Of a stretch of 52,384 nucleotides of DNA, positions 43,599 to 52,300 are shown in pieces. The stretch is from NCBI GenBank assembly GCA_902776185.1, contig CACYPH010000013.1, forward strand, positions 1 through 52,384, given 5' to 3'. The notes beneath the pieces were generated by a model. That model ran no database searches. It was not told where the DNA came from and was given only the letters and a program-made list of their open reading frames with translations. This DNA comes from an uncultured Ruminococcus sp. (GTDB taxonomy: Bacteria; Bacillota; Clostridia; Oscillospirales; Acutalibacteraceae). The position numbers were made by a program, and so were the translations under genes. Every line of letters begins with the position of its first letter. Within the stretch, counting starts at the first letter, position 1.

Positions 43599-44897
43599 CT
43601 ATTCTGTTTCTTTCGGCTGTTCCGCTTCGTCGGGATGCGGCTCGTCGCCCATCTCGGATCTTTCCTCCGGCCCCTGAGTCGGTTCATTCTCGCCCGATGA
43701 ATCGGCTTCATCCGAAAGATCATTCTCATCCGCGATTTGCGGTTCTTTGAACAGCTGTTTGAAAACTACGGCATCCAGCTTGACTGCAGTGAAGAGCATC
43801 AGCACGACGGTCAGGATGAACAGGACCAGCGCGGTGATGCATGTTGCCGTAAACAAATGGCTGTAATAGAGATTTCCGACCGTCAGATCGGAATTGCTGA
43901 TCTGCACCGCGGATCTGAATGCGTTGTAATACCAGCCGATGTCAAAGATATTATCATAAGGGATGTATGACAGCGGGAGGACCAGCTTGGGCGGGAACAG
44001 CACGAGCAGGGCGATCGGAACAGCGATGACAGCCGCCGCGATCAGCATCCTTGCGAGCAGGAACCATTTGCGGCGTTTGATGATCTGCGGCACAGTATAA
44101 CGCTCGTATTCCGGGCTCAGTCTGCGCCGTGTATGATGGAACAGGCGTTTCAGATTCTTGATGCAGTACACCGCGATCACGACCGTCAGGGCAAAGATCA
44201 GCGCAGTCGGGAAATTCGCAACGATATCATGCTTGACGGCGATATCGTTTTCCAGATAATAGTCCGTGTCTGTTTGCGTCATTCCGAGAAGCGCGAGCGC
44301 CTTTTCGGCATAAGAGCCCTTCGGCGCGGCGAGGGTATCGATCGCAAGCTCCTGATAGCCGCTGCGGCAGGTGTACGGGATATAGACACGCTCATAAAAA
44401 TCCGACGAGATCCCGCGCGGAAAACCTGCGGGCTTTTTGTAGATACCGATGATCGTGAATTCCTTGTCATACAGCGTGATCGTCCTGCCGATGACGCTTT
44501 CGTCGGAAGCTAAATCGCGAGCGGCCCTGTCGCTGATGACCGCCGCGGGCGTGTGAGCCGTGATCTGGTAGTTCGTGATCGCCGAACCGTCCACGGCGAT
44601 CCCGTAGGTATCAAAGAAGTATTCGTTGACCAGCACCGGCTTGACCTCGCCGAGCGCGTCGACGGTTTGCGTATCCAGCTCCGTATCGATCGCGAGCTTT
44701 TCGGTAAAGGACTCATTCGGGAGCTTTTCATAGACCGAAAAGGTGACGCCGTCGGAAAGCCGGCTGCGCTTGTACTCCAAAATCCTCGGCAATTCATCGG
44801 CGGTGTTGATCGAGATCATAAAGAACAGCGTGCCGAACAGAATCAGCAAAACGCCGGCAAGCGATAATGAAACGATCTGTTTGATTTTCTTAGTCAT
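43599..44897 (-). CDS. MacB/FtsX-like membrane protein without ATPase
   Basis: 432 residues. One N-terminal transmembrane helix (about 9-29), a large extracytoplasmic MacB-PCD-like domain (about 35-230; includes AAVISDRAARDLASDESVIG and KEFTIIGIYKKP), and three further helices (about 233-250, 285-305, 357-380). The C-terminus is a 45-residue acidic tail rich in Glu, Asp and Pro. The domain order matches macrolide-export type permeases, but the ABC ATPase gene that normally accompanies them is absent from the window. It overlaps the HlyD-like gene by eight bases, the usual pairing for such export complexes. Confidence 0.75.
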   Translation of the reverse strand: MTKKIKQIVSLSLAGVLLILFGTLFFMISINTADELPRILEYKRSRLSDGVTFSVYEKLPNESFTEKLAIDTELDTQTVDALGEVKPVLVNEYFFDTYGIAVDGSAITNYQITAHTPAAVISDRAARDLASDESVIGRTITLYDKEFTIIGIYKKPAGFPRGISSDFYERVYIPYTCRSGYQELAIDTLAAPKGSYAEKALALLGMTQTDTDYYLENDIAVKHDIVANFPTALIFALTVVIAVYCIKNLKRLFHHTRRRLSPEYERYTVPQIIKRRKWFLLARMLIAAAVIAVPIALLVLFPPKLVLPLSYIPYDNIFDIGWYYNAFRSAVQISNSDLTVGNLYYSHLFTATCITALVLFILTVVLMLFTAVKLDAVVFKQLFKEPQIADENDLSDEADSSGENEPTQGPEERSEMGDEPHPDEAEQPKETE

Positions 44898-45978
44898 CTA
44901 CAATCACCCTCTGTCCGTCCTCGAGCGCCTTGGAGCTTGTCAAAACCAGCGGCAGTGATTCTGCGGTCATATCCACGGCGGCATAAAATTCATTCTCGGC
45001 GATGATCGAAACCGGCACCTGATAGACATACCGCTTTTCATCCGGGTTCTTCGTAATGACGTAGACATAGCTTTCGTCATGGATCGCCGACTTCATCACG
45101 ATGTGGGCATATTGGCGGCTTTCGAACTCCGTTTCGATGATGACCGGATCGCCGTAGGTCGGCATGGTCTCGCCGTCTTCGAGCTTGACGTCCTTGATCT
45201 CCGCCGTACATTCGACGCCGTTTTGCGTACTCTTCTTCTCAATGATTACCGCAGAGCCTTTTCTGTACACAGGCTCTCCCTCATCCGATCTCAGGGGAAC
45301 CCGGATCGTGATCTTCGAATTGGTGAATATCAGCTCGCCCAGTGCAGGGTCGCAGGTAAAGCGGATCTGCAGCGCCGACGGATCGGCAGCATAGTAAAAC
45401 AGGGCTGTCCCCTCGGGAACGGTCGCCCCGATCCCTGCGCTGACGGAGGCGATCTCCATGTCCTTGCCGGCAAGCAGCCATCCCTCGCTGTCAAAACGGC
45501 TGACAAAGTTGTCATATGTTTCCTGCGCCGCTTCCAGTGCGGCGTGGGTCTCCTGCAGAGCATCCATCGCGCTTTGCGCCGACAGCTTGTCTTTGGCGGT
45601 TGTGTATTCGGTATACAGCTTTTCCTGCTCCGATTCCAGACGCTCGACATTCTCGCCGAGTGTCTTTTTTGTCGCGGCGTATTCCTGTGCATCATACTGC
45701 AGCAGGCGTTCGCCCTTGCTGACAGACGAACCCTCCCGTACAGCGATATCGCCGACGGGAAAATCGATCGGAAGCGCATACGCTTTTGATGCGGGCGGTC
45801 GTTCAACGACAGTATCGGTATGCAGATGGTACTTGAGCGTACCGTCGCCGCCGAGGGTCTTGGTGACATGCGGCAGGAGATAATTATCGATCTGACCCGA
45901 AAAATACGTCATCAGTGCGACGATCAGGATAAAGGCGATCGATATTTTGATGATGGTAGGTTTTAAGGATGATTTCAT
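44890..45978 (-). CDS. HlyD/MacA-like membrane-fusion adaptor
   Basis: 362 residues. N-terminal signal anchor (about 10-29), half lipoyl domain (FPVGDIAVREGSSVSKGERL, about 74-93), coiled-coil hairpin (about 95-160), second lipoyl half (ASVSAGIGATVPEGTALFY), then beta-barrel domains. Such adaptors connect exporters to the outside and, in Gram-positives, act with MacB-like permeases. It sits between the sugar permeases (gap 9 bp) and the MacB-like gene (overlap 8 bp). A purely signalling role cannot be excluded. Confidence 0.82.
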   Translation of the reverse strand: MKSSLKPTIIKISIAFILIVALMTYFSGQIDNYLLPHVTKTLGGDGTLKYHLHTDTVVERPPASKAYALPIDFPVGDIAVREGSSVSKGERLLQYDAQEYAATKKTLGENVERLESEQEKLYTEYTTAKDKLSAQSAMDALQETHAALEAAQETYDNFVSRFDSEGWLLAGKDMEIASVSAGIGATVPEGTALFYYAADPSALQIRFTCDPALGELIFTNSKITIRVPLRSDEGEPVYRKGSAVIIEKKSTQNGVECTAEIKDVKLEDGETMPTYGDPVIIETEFESRQYAHIVMKSAIHDESYVYVITKNPDEKRYVYQVPVSIIAENEFYAAVDMTAESLPLVLTSSKALEDGQRVIVDD

Positions 45979-45987
45979 AGTCTCACC

Positions 45988-46812
45988 TTATACTCTTGCA
46001 TTTTTGAATTCCTTGCTGTGATAGAGGAAGATCAGCAGCGCGGGGATCATGAAGATCACGCCGCAGGCAAAGATGATCCCGGTATCGGTGCCGGCGTATT
46101 CGCTCAGCGCGACCGACAGCGGATATTTGTCCTTGTCGGTGATGTAGATGATGACCTGCTCGACCATGTTCCAGCTGTCGATAAAGGTCAGGATCATCAG
46201 CGAAGCGACGCCCCCTTTGACCTGGGGCAGAACGATTTGGAAAAGGATCCTGAATACCCCGCAGCCTTCCATCCGCGCCGCCTCAATGGTTTCGTCCGGC
46301 ACATAGCGCATCGACTGTCTTAGGAGGCACACGCCGAACGCCGTAAATGCGGACGGCAGGATCAGCGACCAGATCGTGTCCAGCAGTCCCATCTTCTGGA
46401 TCATCATGTAGTTCGGTACCATCGTGACCCACGACGGCAGGATCAGCAGGATGATGAAGATGAAGAAGAGCACATCGCGCAGCGGAAACTCGAATTTGGT
46501 GAATGCAAACGCGGCAAAGATCGAGATCAGGCATTGGATCAGGACGATCGGCACGGTGATGAGCACCGAGTTCCAGAACAGCTTGAGAAACTGCGGCCTG
46601 CGTAAAAACGCCTGATAATACTGCTCAAGGCTGAACTGATCGGGGATCAGGTGAAAGCTCGCATAGTGATCGGCGGAGGAGGTATAGGCTTCGGTGATCT
46701 CCTTCGTCGGCATAAAGGAGTTCATGACCATATAGAGGATCGGCAATAAAAAAATCGCCGCGATGATCGCAAGTACAATGTATTTCGAAGTGATGACAGC
46801 ACGTTTTTTCAT
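45988..46812 (-). CDS. Carbohydrate ABC transporter permease (MalG type)
   Basis: 274 residues, six transmembrane helices. The EAA loop that contacts the ATPase reads EAARMEGCGVFRILFQIVLP, and the N-terminus has ILYMVMNSFMPTKEI typical of MalG-type (CUT1) permeases. It pairs with the permease encoded just upstream, with a four-base overlap. The ATP-binding subunit is not encoded here; in Firmicutes a shared MsmK-type ATPase often serves several such systems. Confidence 0.9.
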   Translation of the reverse strand: MKKRAVITSKYIVLAIIAAIFLLPILYMVMNSFMPTKEITEAYTSSADHYASFHLIPDQFSLEQYYQAFLRRPQFLKLFWNSVLITVPIVLIQCLISIFAAFAFTKFEFPLRDVLFFIFIILLILPSWVTMVPNYMMIQKMGLLDTIWSLILPSAFTAFGVCLLRQSMRYVPDETIEAARMEGCGVFRILFQIVLPQVKGGVASLMILTFIDSWNMVEQVIIYITDKDKYPLSVALSEYAGTDTGIIFACGVIFMIPALLIFLYHSKEFKNARV

Positions 46813-47654
46813 TGGTCGTTCCTCCTTTCGATCAGAAAGAATACCAGCATGATAATGATGATGAAAACGCTCAGGATCACTGATGCGGCGCTCAGCCGCG
46901 GATAGTTGAGGTTGTTGAAATTGTTGTTCATATAATGCTGGATCATGTAGATGTTTTCGTCGGGATACATCCCGTAGAGCAGATACACCTCTCGGAAGAT
47001 CTTGAAGGAGCTGATCACGGTCAGCAAAAAGACAAAGAAGGTCGTCGGACGCAGGATGGGGATCACGATACGGGTTATGACCGTAAAGTCGCTCGCGCCC
47101 TCCAGCCGTGCGTACTCGCGGACGTCCTTCGGGATCTTTCTGAGTCCCGCGGAAAACAGGATGATATTATAGGCGCAGTTTTTCCATACGAAGATGATGA
47201 CAACCAGTACCATCGACCACGGTCCCTTAAAGAAGGAGACAGGCTCCAGACCGAGCTTTTGCAGTAAATTGTTCACGACGCCGTAGTCGGTGAAAAAGAT
47301 CTGCCATACATAGATCACCGACGCGATCGGGATGATCAGCGGGGACAAAAACAGCGAGCGGAAAAAACCGGTGTGCTTGTCGAAGGTGGATAAAAACAGC
47401 GCGATCAAAAACGGGATGATCATGGCGAGCGGGATCGCGGTCAGCGCAAAGATCGTCGTATTTTTCATCGAGAGCCAGAAGGTCTCGGATTTCATCAGCG
47501 TTACAAAATTCGAAAAACCGACGAATCGGTTTTGGAGCGTAAACGCGTAGTAAAGGCTGATGCAATACGGGATCAGGTAAAAGACGAATATTCCGATGAG
47601 AGCGGGCAGGGCGAACATGATGCCCGTCCACGCCTGTTTTGTTTTGAGTTTCAT
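46809..47654 (-). CDS. Carbohydrate ABC transporter permease (MalF type)
   Basis: 281 residues, six transmembrane helices. GIFVFYLIPYCISLYYAFT is the typical first helix. The EAA loop is EYARLEGASDFTVITRIVIP. CUT1 family, importing an oligosaccharide or glycoside. It follows the binding protein gene by three bases. The first residue of the canonical EAA motif is kept, so it should dock an ATPase supplied from another locus. Confidence 0.9.
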   Translation of the reverse strand: MKLKTKQAWTGIMFALPALIGIFVFYLIPYCISLYYAFTLQNRFVGFSNFVTLMKSETFWLSMKNTTIFALTAIPLAMIIPFLIALFLSTFDKHTGFFRSLFLSPLIIPIASVIYVWQIFFTDYGVVNNLLQKLGLEPVSFFKGPWSMVLVVIIFVWKNCAYNIILFSAGLRKIPKDVREYARLEGASDFTVITRIVIPILRPTTFFVFLLTVISSFKIFREVYLLYGMYPDENIYMIQHYMNNNFNNLNYPRLSAASVILSVFIIIIMLVFFLIERRNDQ

Positions 47655-47657
47655 GGT

Positions 47658-49034
47658 TTACTCCTCAAGATAGATCTTAGTCGCAGTCGTCAGACCGCCG
47701 ATGAGTTTGTCGATATTGATTTTGCCGTCTCGGTAGTCCTGTAGGATCGGCGTGACCACGTTTCGGTTATAATAGGAGCCGTTGACGTCAAAATACATCG
47801 AAACGGAATTGAGCTTTTCGATGTGCGTCAGCAGCGCCATCGTCATCTCGGAAAGCTCGTCCTTGACGCCGATCTTCTCGCCGTAAAGATCGGTGATCTT
47901 GTGGGCGTCTCTGACACAGTTATCAAAGGCGGAGTTCAGGACGGGCAGGCAGTCCGCGCCGCCGCCTGACCAGTACTCTTCATCCGTACCGGTGACCAGA
48001 TTCTGGAAATGCTCGCCGAGCAGGTATTTGAGGAACGGCAGCACCTTTTCGCTTTTTGCTGTATTCGCGTTGACATATACGGCTTCGACGACGCCTGCGG
48101 AATAGGTATCGGCGTCCTTCTCAAAGCAGGAGTACAGGATCGGCTTGCCCGTATCTTCGTCGCTTTCCCTCGCTGAATTGCTCGCCGTACGTTCCATCCA
48201 CATCGGATTGGAATAGGCGGAGGTATCGAACAGATAGGTCTTTTCAGCTCCGTCATCAAAGACGACCGGCAGCTCTGCATCAGCGCTGTCGGAGTGTTCG
48301 CGCAGCTTCAGCAAAAGTTCGAGCTGCTCCTTGAACTCGTCGTCAAAGGCGATGCTCCTTTCTTTGAAATCCACACGCGAATCAATCAGCATAAGGATGA
48401 GCGTATCGGCGCTGACTCCGCTGCTGTCCGTAAGCCCGCTCATGAAGCGGACGTCGCCGGGATCATTGAGATAGGCGGATAAAACTTCGTCCATATTTTT
48501 AAAGGTCAGGTGAAAGCCCTGCTCTGTCGGCATTTTATATTGTTTGAAGAGCGCTTCCCAGCCGGTGAGGGATCGGATGCTGTAAAACGCCGGGATCGCA
48601 TAGCGCTTCCCGTGATAGACGCCTGCGTCCATGACCGCCTCGTTGTATTCGGAAAGGTCGATCTTGTCCGTCGCGGTATCGTTTTCGATCAGGTCGTTAA
48701 GGTCGAGGAACGCATTGTTCTGGATCAGCTTTTCAAACGGCAGATCCATGTAATTGGAAAACAGATCGGGTCCCCCGCCTGACATGACCTCGATATTCAT
48801 CCGCTGGATCATTGTGTTGTAGTCCTCGAACTCCACCAGCTTGATTTTCATATCGTCGGAAGAATGAGAGCTGCACCAGCGGTTATAGCGCTTGATGATC
48901 TCTACCATATCGTCGCCGTAACCGGCGGCGTACCAGTAGGTCAGCTGTTCCCCGCCGTTTTCATCGACGGAGGAGCAGGAACAGCAGAGGATCAATAACA
49001 GCAAAGATAAAAATATGCAGATTGTTCTTTTCAT
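47658..49034 (-). CDS. Extracellular solute-binding lipoprotein
   Basis: 458 residues from ATG 49034. The open frame begins at 49046, but the GGTGA ribosome site lies between the two ATGs. A lipoprotein signal peptide ends with a cluster of cysteines (LLLILCCSCSS), so it is lipid-anchored outside the cell. Then a family 1-type binding fold: YAAGYGDDMVEIIKRYN, GGGPDLFSNYMDLPF and a hinge with many Trp and Tyr. It captures the solute for the two permeases. Because those are accompanied by an efflux-type pair, the ligand may also be a signal or drug; unknown. Confidence 0.87.
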   Translation of the reverse strand: MKRTICIFLSLLLLILCCSCSSVDENGGEQLTYWYAAGYGDDMVEIIKRYNRWCSSHSSDDMKIKLVEFEDYNTMIQRMNIEVMSGGGPDLFSNYMDLPFEKLIQNNAFLDLNDLIENDTATDKIDLSEYNEAVMDAGVYHGKRYAIPAFYSIRSLTGWEALFKQYKMPTEQGFHLTFKNMDEVLSAYLNDPGDVRFMSGLTDSSGVSADTLILMLIDSRVDFKERSIAFDDEFKEQLELLLKLREHSDSADAELPVVFDDGAEKTYLFDTSAYSNPMWMERTASNSARESDEDTGKPILYSCFEKDADTYSAGVVEAVYVNANTAKSEKVLPFLKYLLGEHFQNLVTGTDEEYWSGGGADCLPVLNSAFDNCVRDAHKITDLYGEKIGVKDELSEMTMALLTHIEKLNSVSMYFDVNGSYYNRNVVTPILQDYRDGKINIDKLIGGLTTATKIYLEE

Positions 49035-49048
49035 TTCTATCACCATGT

Positions 49049-49054
49049 ATTATA
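49049..49054 (-). promoter_or_regulatory. -10 element of the binding-protein operon
   Basis: TATAAT on the minus strand, 12 bp from the CTACAGA pair at 49067-49084 and without a TTGACA-like -35. The spacing is that of an OmpR/PhoB-activated promoter. It would give an unusually short leader of about 8 nt before ATG 49034. Confidence 0.5.
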
Positions 49055-49066
49055 ATAAAACTGCCG

Positions 49067-49127
49067 TCTGTAGATGGTCTGTAGATTTTGCAGAAAAAAA
49101 TAATAAAAACTACAGAAAAACTACAGA
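49067..49127. promoter_or_regulatory. Two opposed pairs of CTACAGA repeats, probable response-regulator sites
   Basis: On the minus strand CTACAGA occurs at 49067-49073 and 49078-49084; on the plus strand at 49110-49116 and 49121-49127. Both pairs have 11-bp period, one helical turn, as in OmpR/PhoB direct-repeat boxes. One pair faces the transporter operon, the other the regulator gene, with 25 bp between them. Confidence 0.75.
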
Positions 49128-49154
49128 TAATGAACGTATCATAAGGGTGAGAGT

Positions 49155-49826
49155 ATGTATCGGATCCTGCTGGTCGAGGATGACCCGCATATCCGCGAGA
49201 TGATATGCGACTATTTTCATGATAAAAGCGGCAGTTCTCTGAATGTAGAGATCGCCGCCGACGGACAAAAGGGCGTTGAAATGGCGTATGAAACCGCCTA
49301 CGATCTGCTGATACTGGACGTCATGCTGCCTCAGCTTGACGGCTTTGAAGTATGCCGCGAGGTGCGGAAAAACAGCGATGCGCCGATCCTCTTTCTCACC
49401 GCTCGGGTGACCGAGGAGGATATGCTTAAGGGCTATGCGCTCGGCTGTGACGACTATATCACCAAGCCGTTTCCGCTGGCAGTCCTGTACGAAAAGGTCC
49501 GCGCACTGCTAAAGCGCTCTAAGGGTCTGGTGCGGTCACATCTGCTGACGGCGGGGACGATGACTATGAACCCGAACAACGGCATGGTTTTCTCGGACGG
49601 CTGCGAGGTGAAGCTCACCGCGCGGGAGTATGAGATCCTCAGACTGCTGCTCGAGAACAAGGGACGGATCGTAAGCCGCGAGGCGATCATCGTCAAGCTG
49701 TGGGGCTACGATACCGACGCCGATAACCGCGTGCTGGACAACCATATCCGCAACATCAGAAAAGCCCTCGGCGATAACGGCAGGCTGATCAAGACCGTTA
49801 TCCGCAGAGGGTATAAGATAGAGTAA
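49155..49826 (+). CDS. OmpR-family response regulator
   Basis: 223 residues. Receiver (1-115) with acidic pair E8-D9-D10, phospho-acceptor D55 (LLILDVMLPQ), Thr in LFLTAR and Lys in YITKPF. C-terminal winged-helix DNA-binding domain (about 128-223): KLTAREYEILRLLLENKGRI, NRVLDNHIRNIRKAL and IRRGYKIE. AAGGGTGAG ribosome site. Its kinase follows 29 bp downstream and the transporter operon is divergent. The CTACAGA direct repeats in between are the obvious target. Confidence 0.94.
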   Translation: MYRILLVEDDPHIREMICDYFHDKSGSSLNVEIAADGQKGVEMAYETAYDLLILDVMLPQLDGFEVCREVRKNSDAPILFLTARVTEEDMLKGYALGCDDYITKPFPLAVLYEKVRALLKRSKGLVRSHLLTAGTMTMNPNNGMVFSDGCEVKLTAREYEILRLLLENKGRIVSREAIIVKLWGYDTDADNRVLDNHIRNIRKALGDNGRLIKTVIRRGYKIE

Positions 49827-49855
49827 CGCCCGGCGCTTTCGGGCGCGGAGGAAAA

Positions 49856-51625
49856 ATGGAGAAAAAGCTCAAAAAACAGCGAAAAAAACTGATTTTCAGA
49901 ATCACGGCGATCCTCATATCGGTATGGCTGATCCTTTCCGCCGCCTATGCAGCGATCGCGCTCAATAACGAGAAGGATCACGCGGCGAATGAAGCGCAGA
50001 TCGCTTTTTCCGTGTGGCTGAAAAACGTTGAACCCTATTCCCGCGAACCCGTCCTCTTTCTGGACGATATCCGCAAAACAGCGACCGTCGAGAACCGAAG
50101 CGACAATCCGGCAAAATCGAAAATCACCTATACGTATGACCGAAACGTCAATATGGTCATCGGAGATTTCTCCTCATCCGTGTCCTACGACTCGGACGAT
50201 ATCATCGATATCACCCTGACCGCCGAGATCGACAGTCCCGAATACCGCGAGCCTTTTTTCGGATATATCAGCTTCAAACGGTTTCGGGATTCCATCACCG
50301 ACGAACAGTACGAAAAGATTCTCGATTACCTCGATCATCAGCCCGAAGGCGACGAATACTACGAATTGCTCGCCACGGATTTCTGTCAGAATTCGGACAG
50401 CGAATTGATTCTGAAAGCCGTGCAGATCGTAAAGACAAGCGAAGTGAATAAATGGTATGTACAGGATACGCCGGTCGAGACCTTTGCGCTTAAGCCGACA
50501 GGCACAGATCATCTGACTGTGTACCATATCTCCTATCAGCAGCGCAACGCCCTTCCGAAGGAATTTGTCCGCGATTCCTTCGGCAGCTCCGGATTGGTGA
50601 AAGAAGCGCAGGATCTCGCTGAACAGCAAGCTGTTCGGGAGGAACAGGACGAAACACTGAGCCTTTCCTGTCTGCTCAAGGTCGGCGCATTTGAGTACAT
50701 CTATTATGACGTCAGCCCCTTTACCGCCAATATCATCGCATTCAAGAATGATTATCCGGATACGGACAGAGAGCCCTTGCTGTCCGACGCGATCACCTAC
50801 TCTTACGGAAAGCCGTTTGAAGTATGCTATGCCAAGCGGCTGAACATCCTTGACAACTGTATCGGGAATATCCTGATTGCCGTCGGGATCATGCTCGCGT
50901 TTTTCGTCATGATCGGCGTACTGCTCAACGTGATGATGCAAAAAAGCATGAAGGTTCATCTTCTTGAGGAGCAAAAGCGCACCGATATGGTCAACACCCT
51001 TGCCCACGACATCAAAACACCGCTGTTCATCCTCTCCGGCTATGCAGGGAATCTGAAAGAAAATGTGCAGACCGATAAGCGCGATCATTACGCTGACGTC
51101 ATCGTAGAGCAGGCGCAGGAGGTCAATCGGCGCGTCAACCGGATGCTGGAGCTGAGCAAGCTCGATTCTGAGGACCTTGAACCGGATCTGCAGGAATTCG
51201 ACCTCAAAGAACCCGTCAGAGAGATCCTCTCATTCTACGAAGTCCTGCCCGACGATAAAAGCATCTCGTTTTCTGCGGATGACGGTCCGTGTACCGTTAC
51301 CGCCGACCGCGGTCTGATGAAGCGGGCGATCGAAAACCTGATCGACAATGCGGTGAAGTACGCCGATCCCGACAGCCTCATCCACGTGACACTGTCCGGC
51401 GGCGTGTTCAGCGTTTCCAACTGCTGTTCCTCTATGGATGAATCGGAGCTGACGGAACGCATCAACTCCTCGAAAACCGCTTATAAACCTTCCTCGGCGT
51501 TCTCCTCCGGTAGCGGCTTGGGTATTTCTATCACGAAAGCCGTCATCGCCCTGCACGGATTTGAGCTTTCCCATACCGCTGAGAATCATACCGTCACCTT
51601 CCGCATCAAGCTGTCGGCAAAATAA
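49856..51625 (+). CDS. Sensor histidine kinase with large extracellular domain
   Basis: 589 residues. Helix 1 at about 13-35, an extracytoplasmic sensor region of about 300 residues (36-340), helix 2 at about 342-365, then HisKA with phospho-His in TLAHDIKTPLFILSGYAG, and HATPase_c with NLIDNAVKYADP (N-box) and GSGLGISI (G-box). No HAMP domain is obvious between helix 2 and HisKA. The sensor region is not recognised and could read the substrate of the adjacent binding protein or its state. GGAGG ribosome site before ATG 49856. Confidence 0.92.
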   Translation: MEKKLKKQRKKLIFRITAILISVWLILSAAYAAIALNNEKDHAANEAQIAFSVWLKNVEPYSREPVLFLDDIRKTATVENRSDNPAKSKITYTYDRNVNMVIGDFSSSVSYDSDDIIDITLTAEIDSPEYREPFFGYISFKRFRDSITDEQYEKILDYLDHQPEGDEYYELLATDFCQNSDSELILKAVQIVKTSEVNKWYVQDTPVETFALKPTGTDHLTVYHISYQQRNALPKEFVRDSFGSSGLVKEAQDLAEQQAVREEQDETLSLSCLLKVGAFEYIYYDVSPFTANIIAFKNDYPDTDREPLLSDAITYSYGKPFEVCYAKRLNILDNCIGNILIAVGIMLAFFVMIGVLLNVMMQKSMKVHLLEEQKRTDMVNTLAHDIKTPLFILSGYAGNLKENVQTDKRDHYADVIVEQAQEVNRRVNRMLELSKLDSEDLEPDLQEFDLKEPVREILSFYEVLPDDKSISFSADDGPCTVTADRGLMKRAIENLIDNAVKYADPDSLIHVTLSGGVFSVSNCCSSMDESELTERINSSKTAYKPSSAFSSGSGLGISITKAVIALHGFELSHTAENHTVTFRIKLSAK

Positions 51626-51667
51626 AATTGAAGGAAACAACATAACTGTTTCAAATCACTGCATGTA

Positions 51668-51698
51668 AAACACCTCCGCCCGAGCGGAGGTGTTTGTT
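51668..51698 (+). terminator. Terminator of the regulator-kinase pair
   Basis: 12-bp perfect arms AAACACCTCCGC / GCGGAGGTGTTT with a CCGA loop and GTT after it; 42 bp after the kinase gene. Confidence 0.8.
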
Positions 51699-51704
51699 AT
51701 AGGA

Positions 51705-51785
51705 TACAAAGAATTCATCGTAGGGCAGGCTGTCGCCGAGGATGATCACACGGCTTTTGTCGGTAATGCCGAGGTTGCGGAAACC
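51705..51785 (-). pseudogene. Fragment of a HAD-superfamily hydrolase gene
   Basis: On the minus strand one frame reads FRNLGITDKSRVIILGDSL, matching the motif III/IV region of YjjG-like HAD hydrolases (usual form L.IGDS). There is no start codon, the frame meets a stop about 30 bp upstream, and after GDSL the usual T/S-D-I-x-G-G sequence does not follow. Only about 25 residues are left, so this is a scar of gene loss or rearrangement. Confidence 0.5.
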
Positions 51786-51900
51786 ATTCCTCGCGATCTA
51801 TTAAGTGGAATCACAAAAAAGAAAATGAGTGTTGATAACTTAAGTCCGTTATCAACACTCATACTGGGTGCGGGGGTTGGAGACCTTTCCTCGCGACCTA
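51784..51900. repeat. 17-bp direct repeats 100 bp apart flanking a hairpin
   Basis: CCATTCCTCGCGATCTA (51784-51800) and CCTTTCCTCGCGACCTA (51884-51900) match at 15 of 17 bases. Between them 51825-51839 and 51848-51862 form a perfect 15-bp inverted repeat (ATGAGTGTTGATAAC arm). No gene lies inside. Possibly the footprint of an excised or degraded mobile element. From 51901 to 52160 the DNA becomes AT-rich, with two TGCAACATT copies (near 51963 and 51981) and no credible gene. Confidence 0.45.
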
Positions 51901-52160
51901 AAGAGAAGAAGCCACCCATATAAGGATGACTTCTTTGGCAAAAAACTCACTAAATGATACAATGCAACATTCGGGCAAAATTGCAACATTTTCTGTTTTT
52001 TGCAGCAATCAAACGATTGCCCTAGGCGTAATTGAGTAGTGATGAGGAATAGGAGCAGTGATATTAACTGTATCAGATTTGGTAAAACTAGATGGCGACC
52101 GGAATCTCGGAGAAATTATTATATAAATATGAATATGTTCACAAAATGTTTACGTAAGAA

Positions 52161-52187
52161 TTAGCACTCTCCTATTGACAGTGCTAA
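52161..52187. promoter_or_regulatory. CIRCE operator (HrcA site)
   Basis: TTAGCACTC (52161-52169), nine bases, CAGTGCTAA (52179-52187). It differs from the consensus inverted repeat at one position. It overlaps the -35 box of the next promoter, so repression by HrcA and heat induction are expected. Confidence 0.88.
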
Positions 52188-52203
52188 ACAACGGTGCTAT
52201 AAT
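52175..52203 (+). promoter_or_regulatory. Heat-shock promoter
   Basis: TTGACA (52175-52180), 17-base spacer, TATAAT (52198-52203), overlapping the CIRCE repeat. The leader to the gene at 52301 is about 90 nt. Confidence 0.87.
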
Positions 52204-52300
52204 CATAATCGAACAGAGGAATGAAGATCGAATAGATGACCTCCATCCCCTTGCTCAGGTAACAAACAAAAAGATTGCAGTATCAAAGGAGGCATGACTT

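Noticed and set aside
51860-51900. GGTGCGGGGGTTGGAGACC considered as a tRNA 3' end on the minus strand
   Set aside because: No cloverleaf, anticodon arm or T-loop consensus could be found in the flanking 80 bases.
51690-51923. 77-codon plus-strand frame after the second kinase gene
   Set aside because: It begins inside the terminator hairpin and is antisense to the HAD-gene fragment; no ribosome site.
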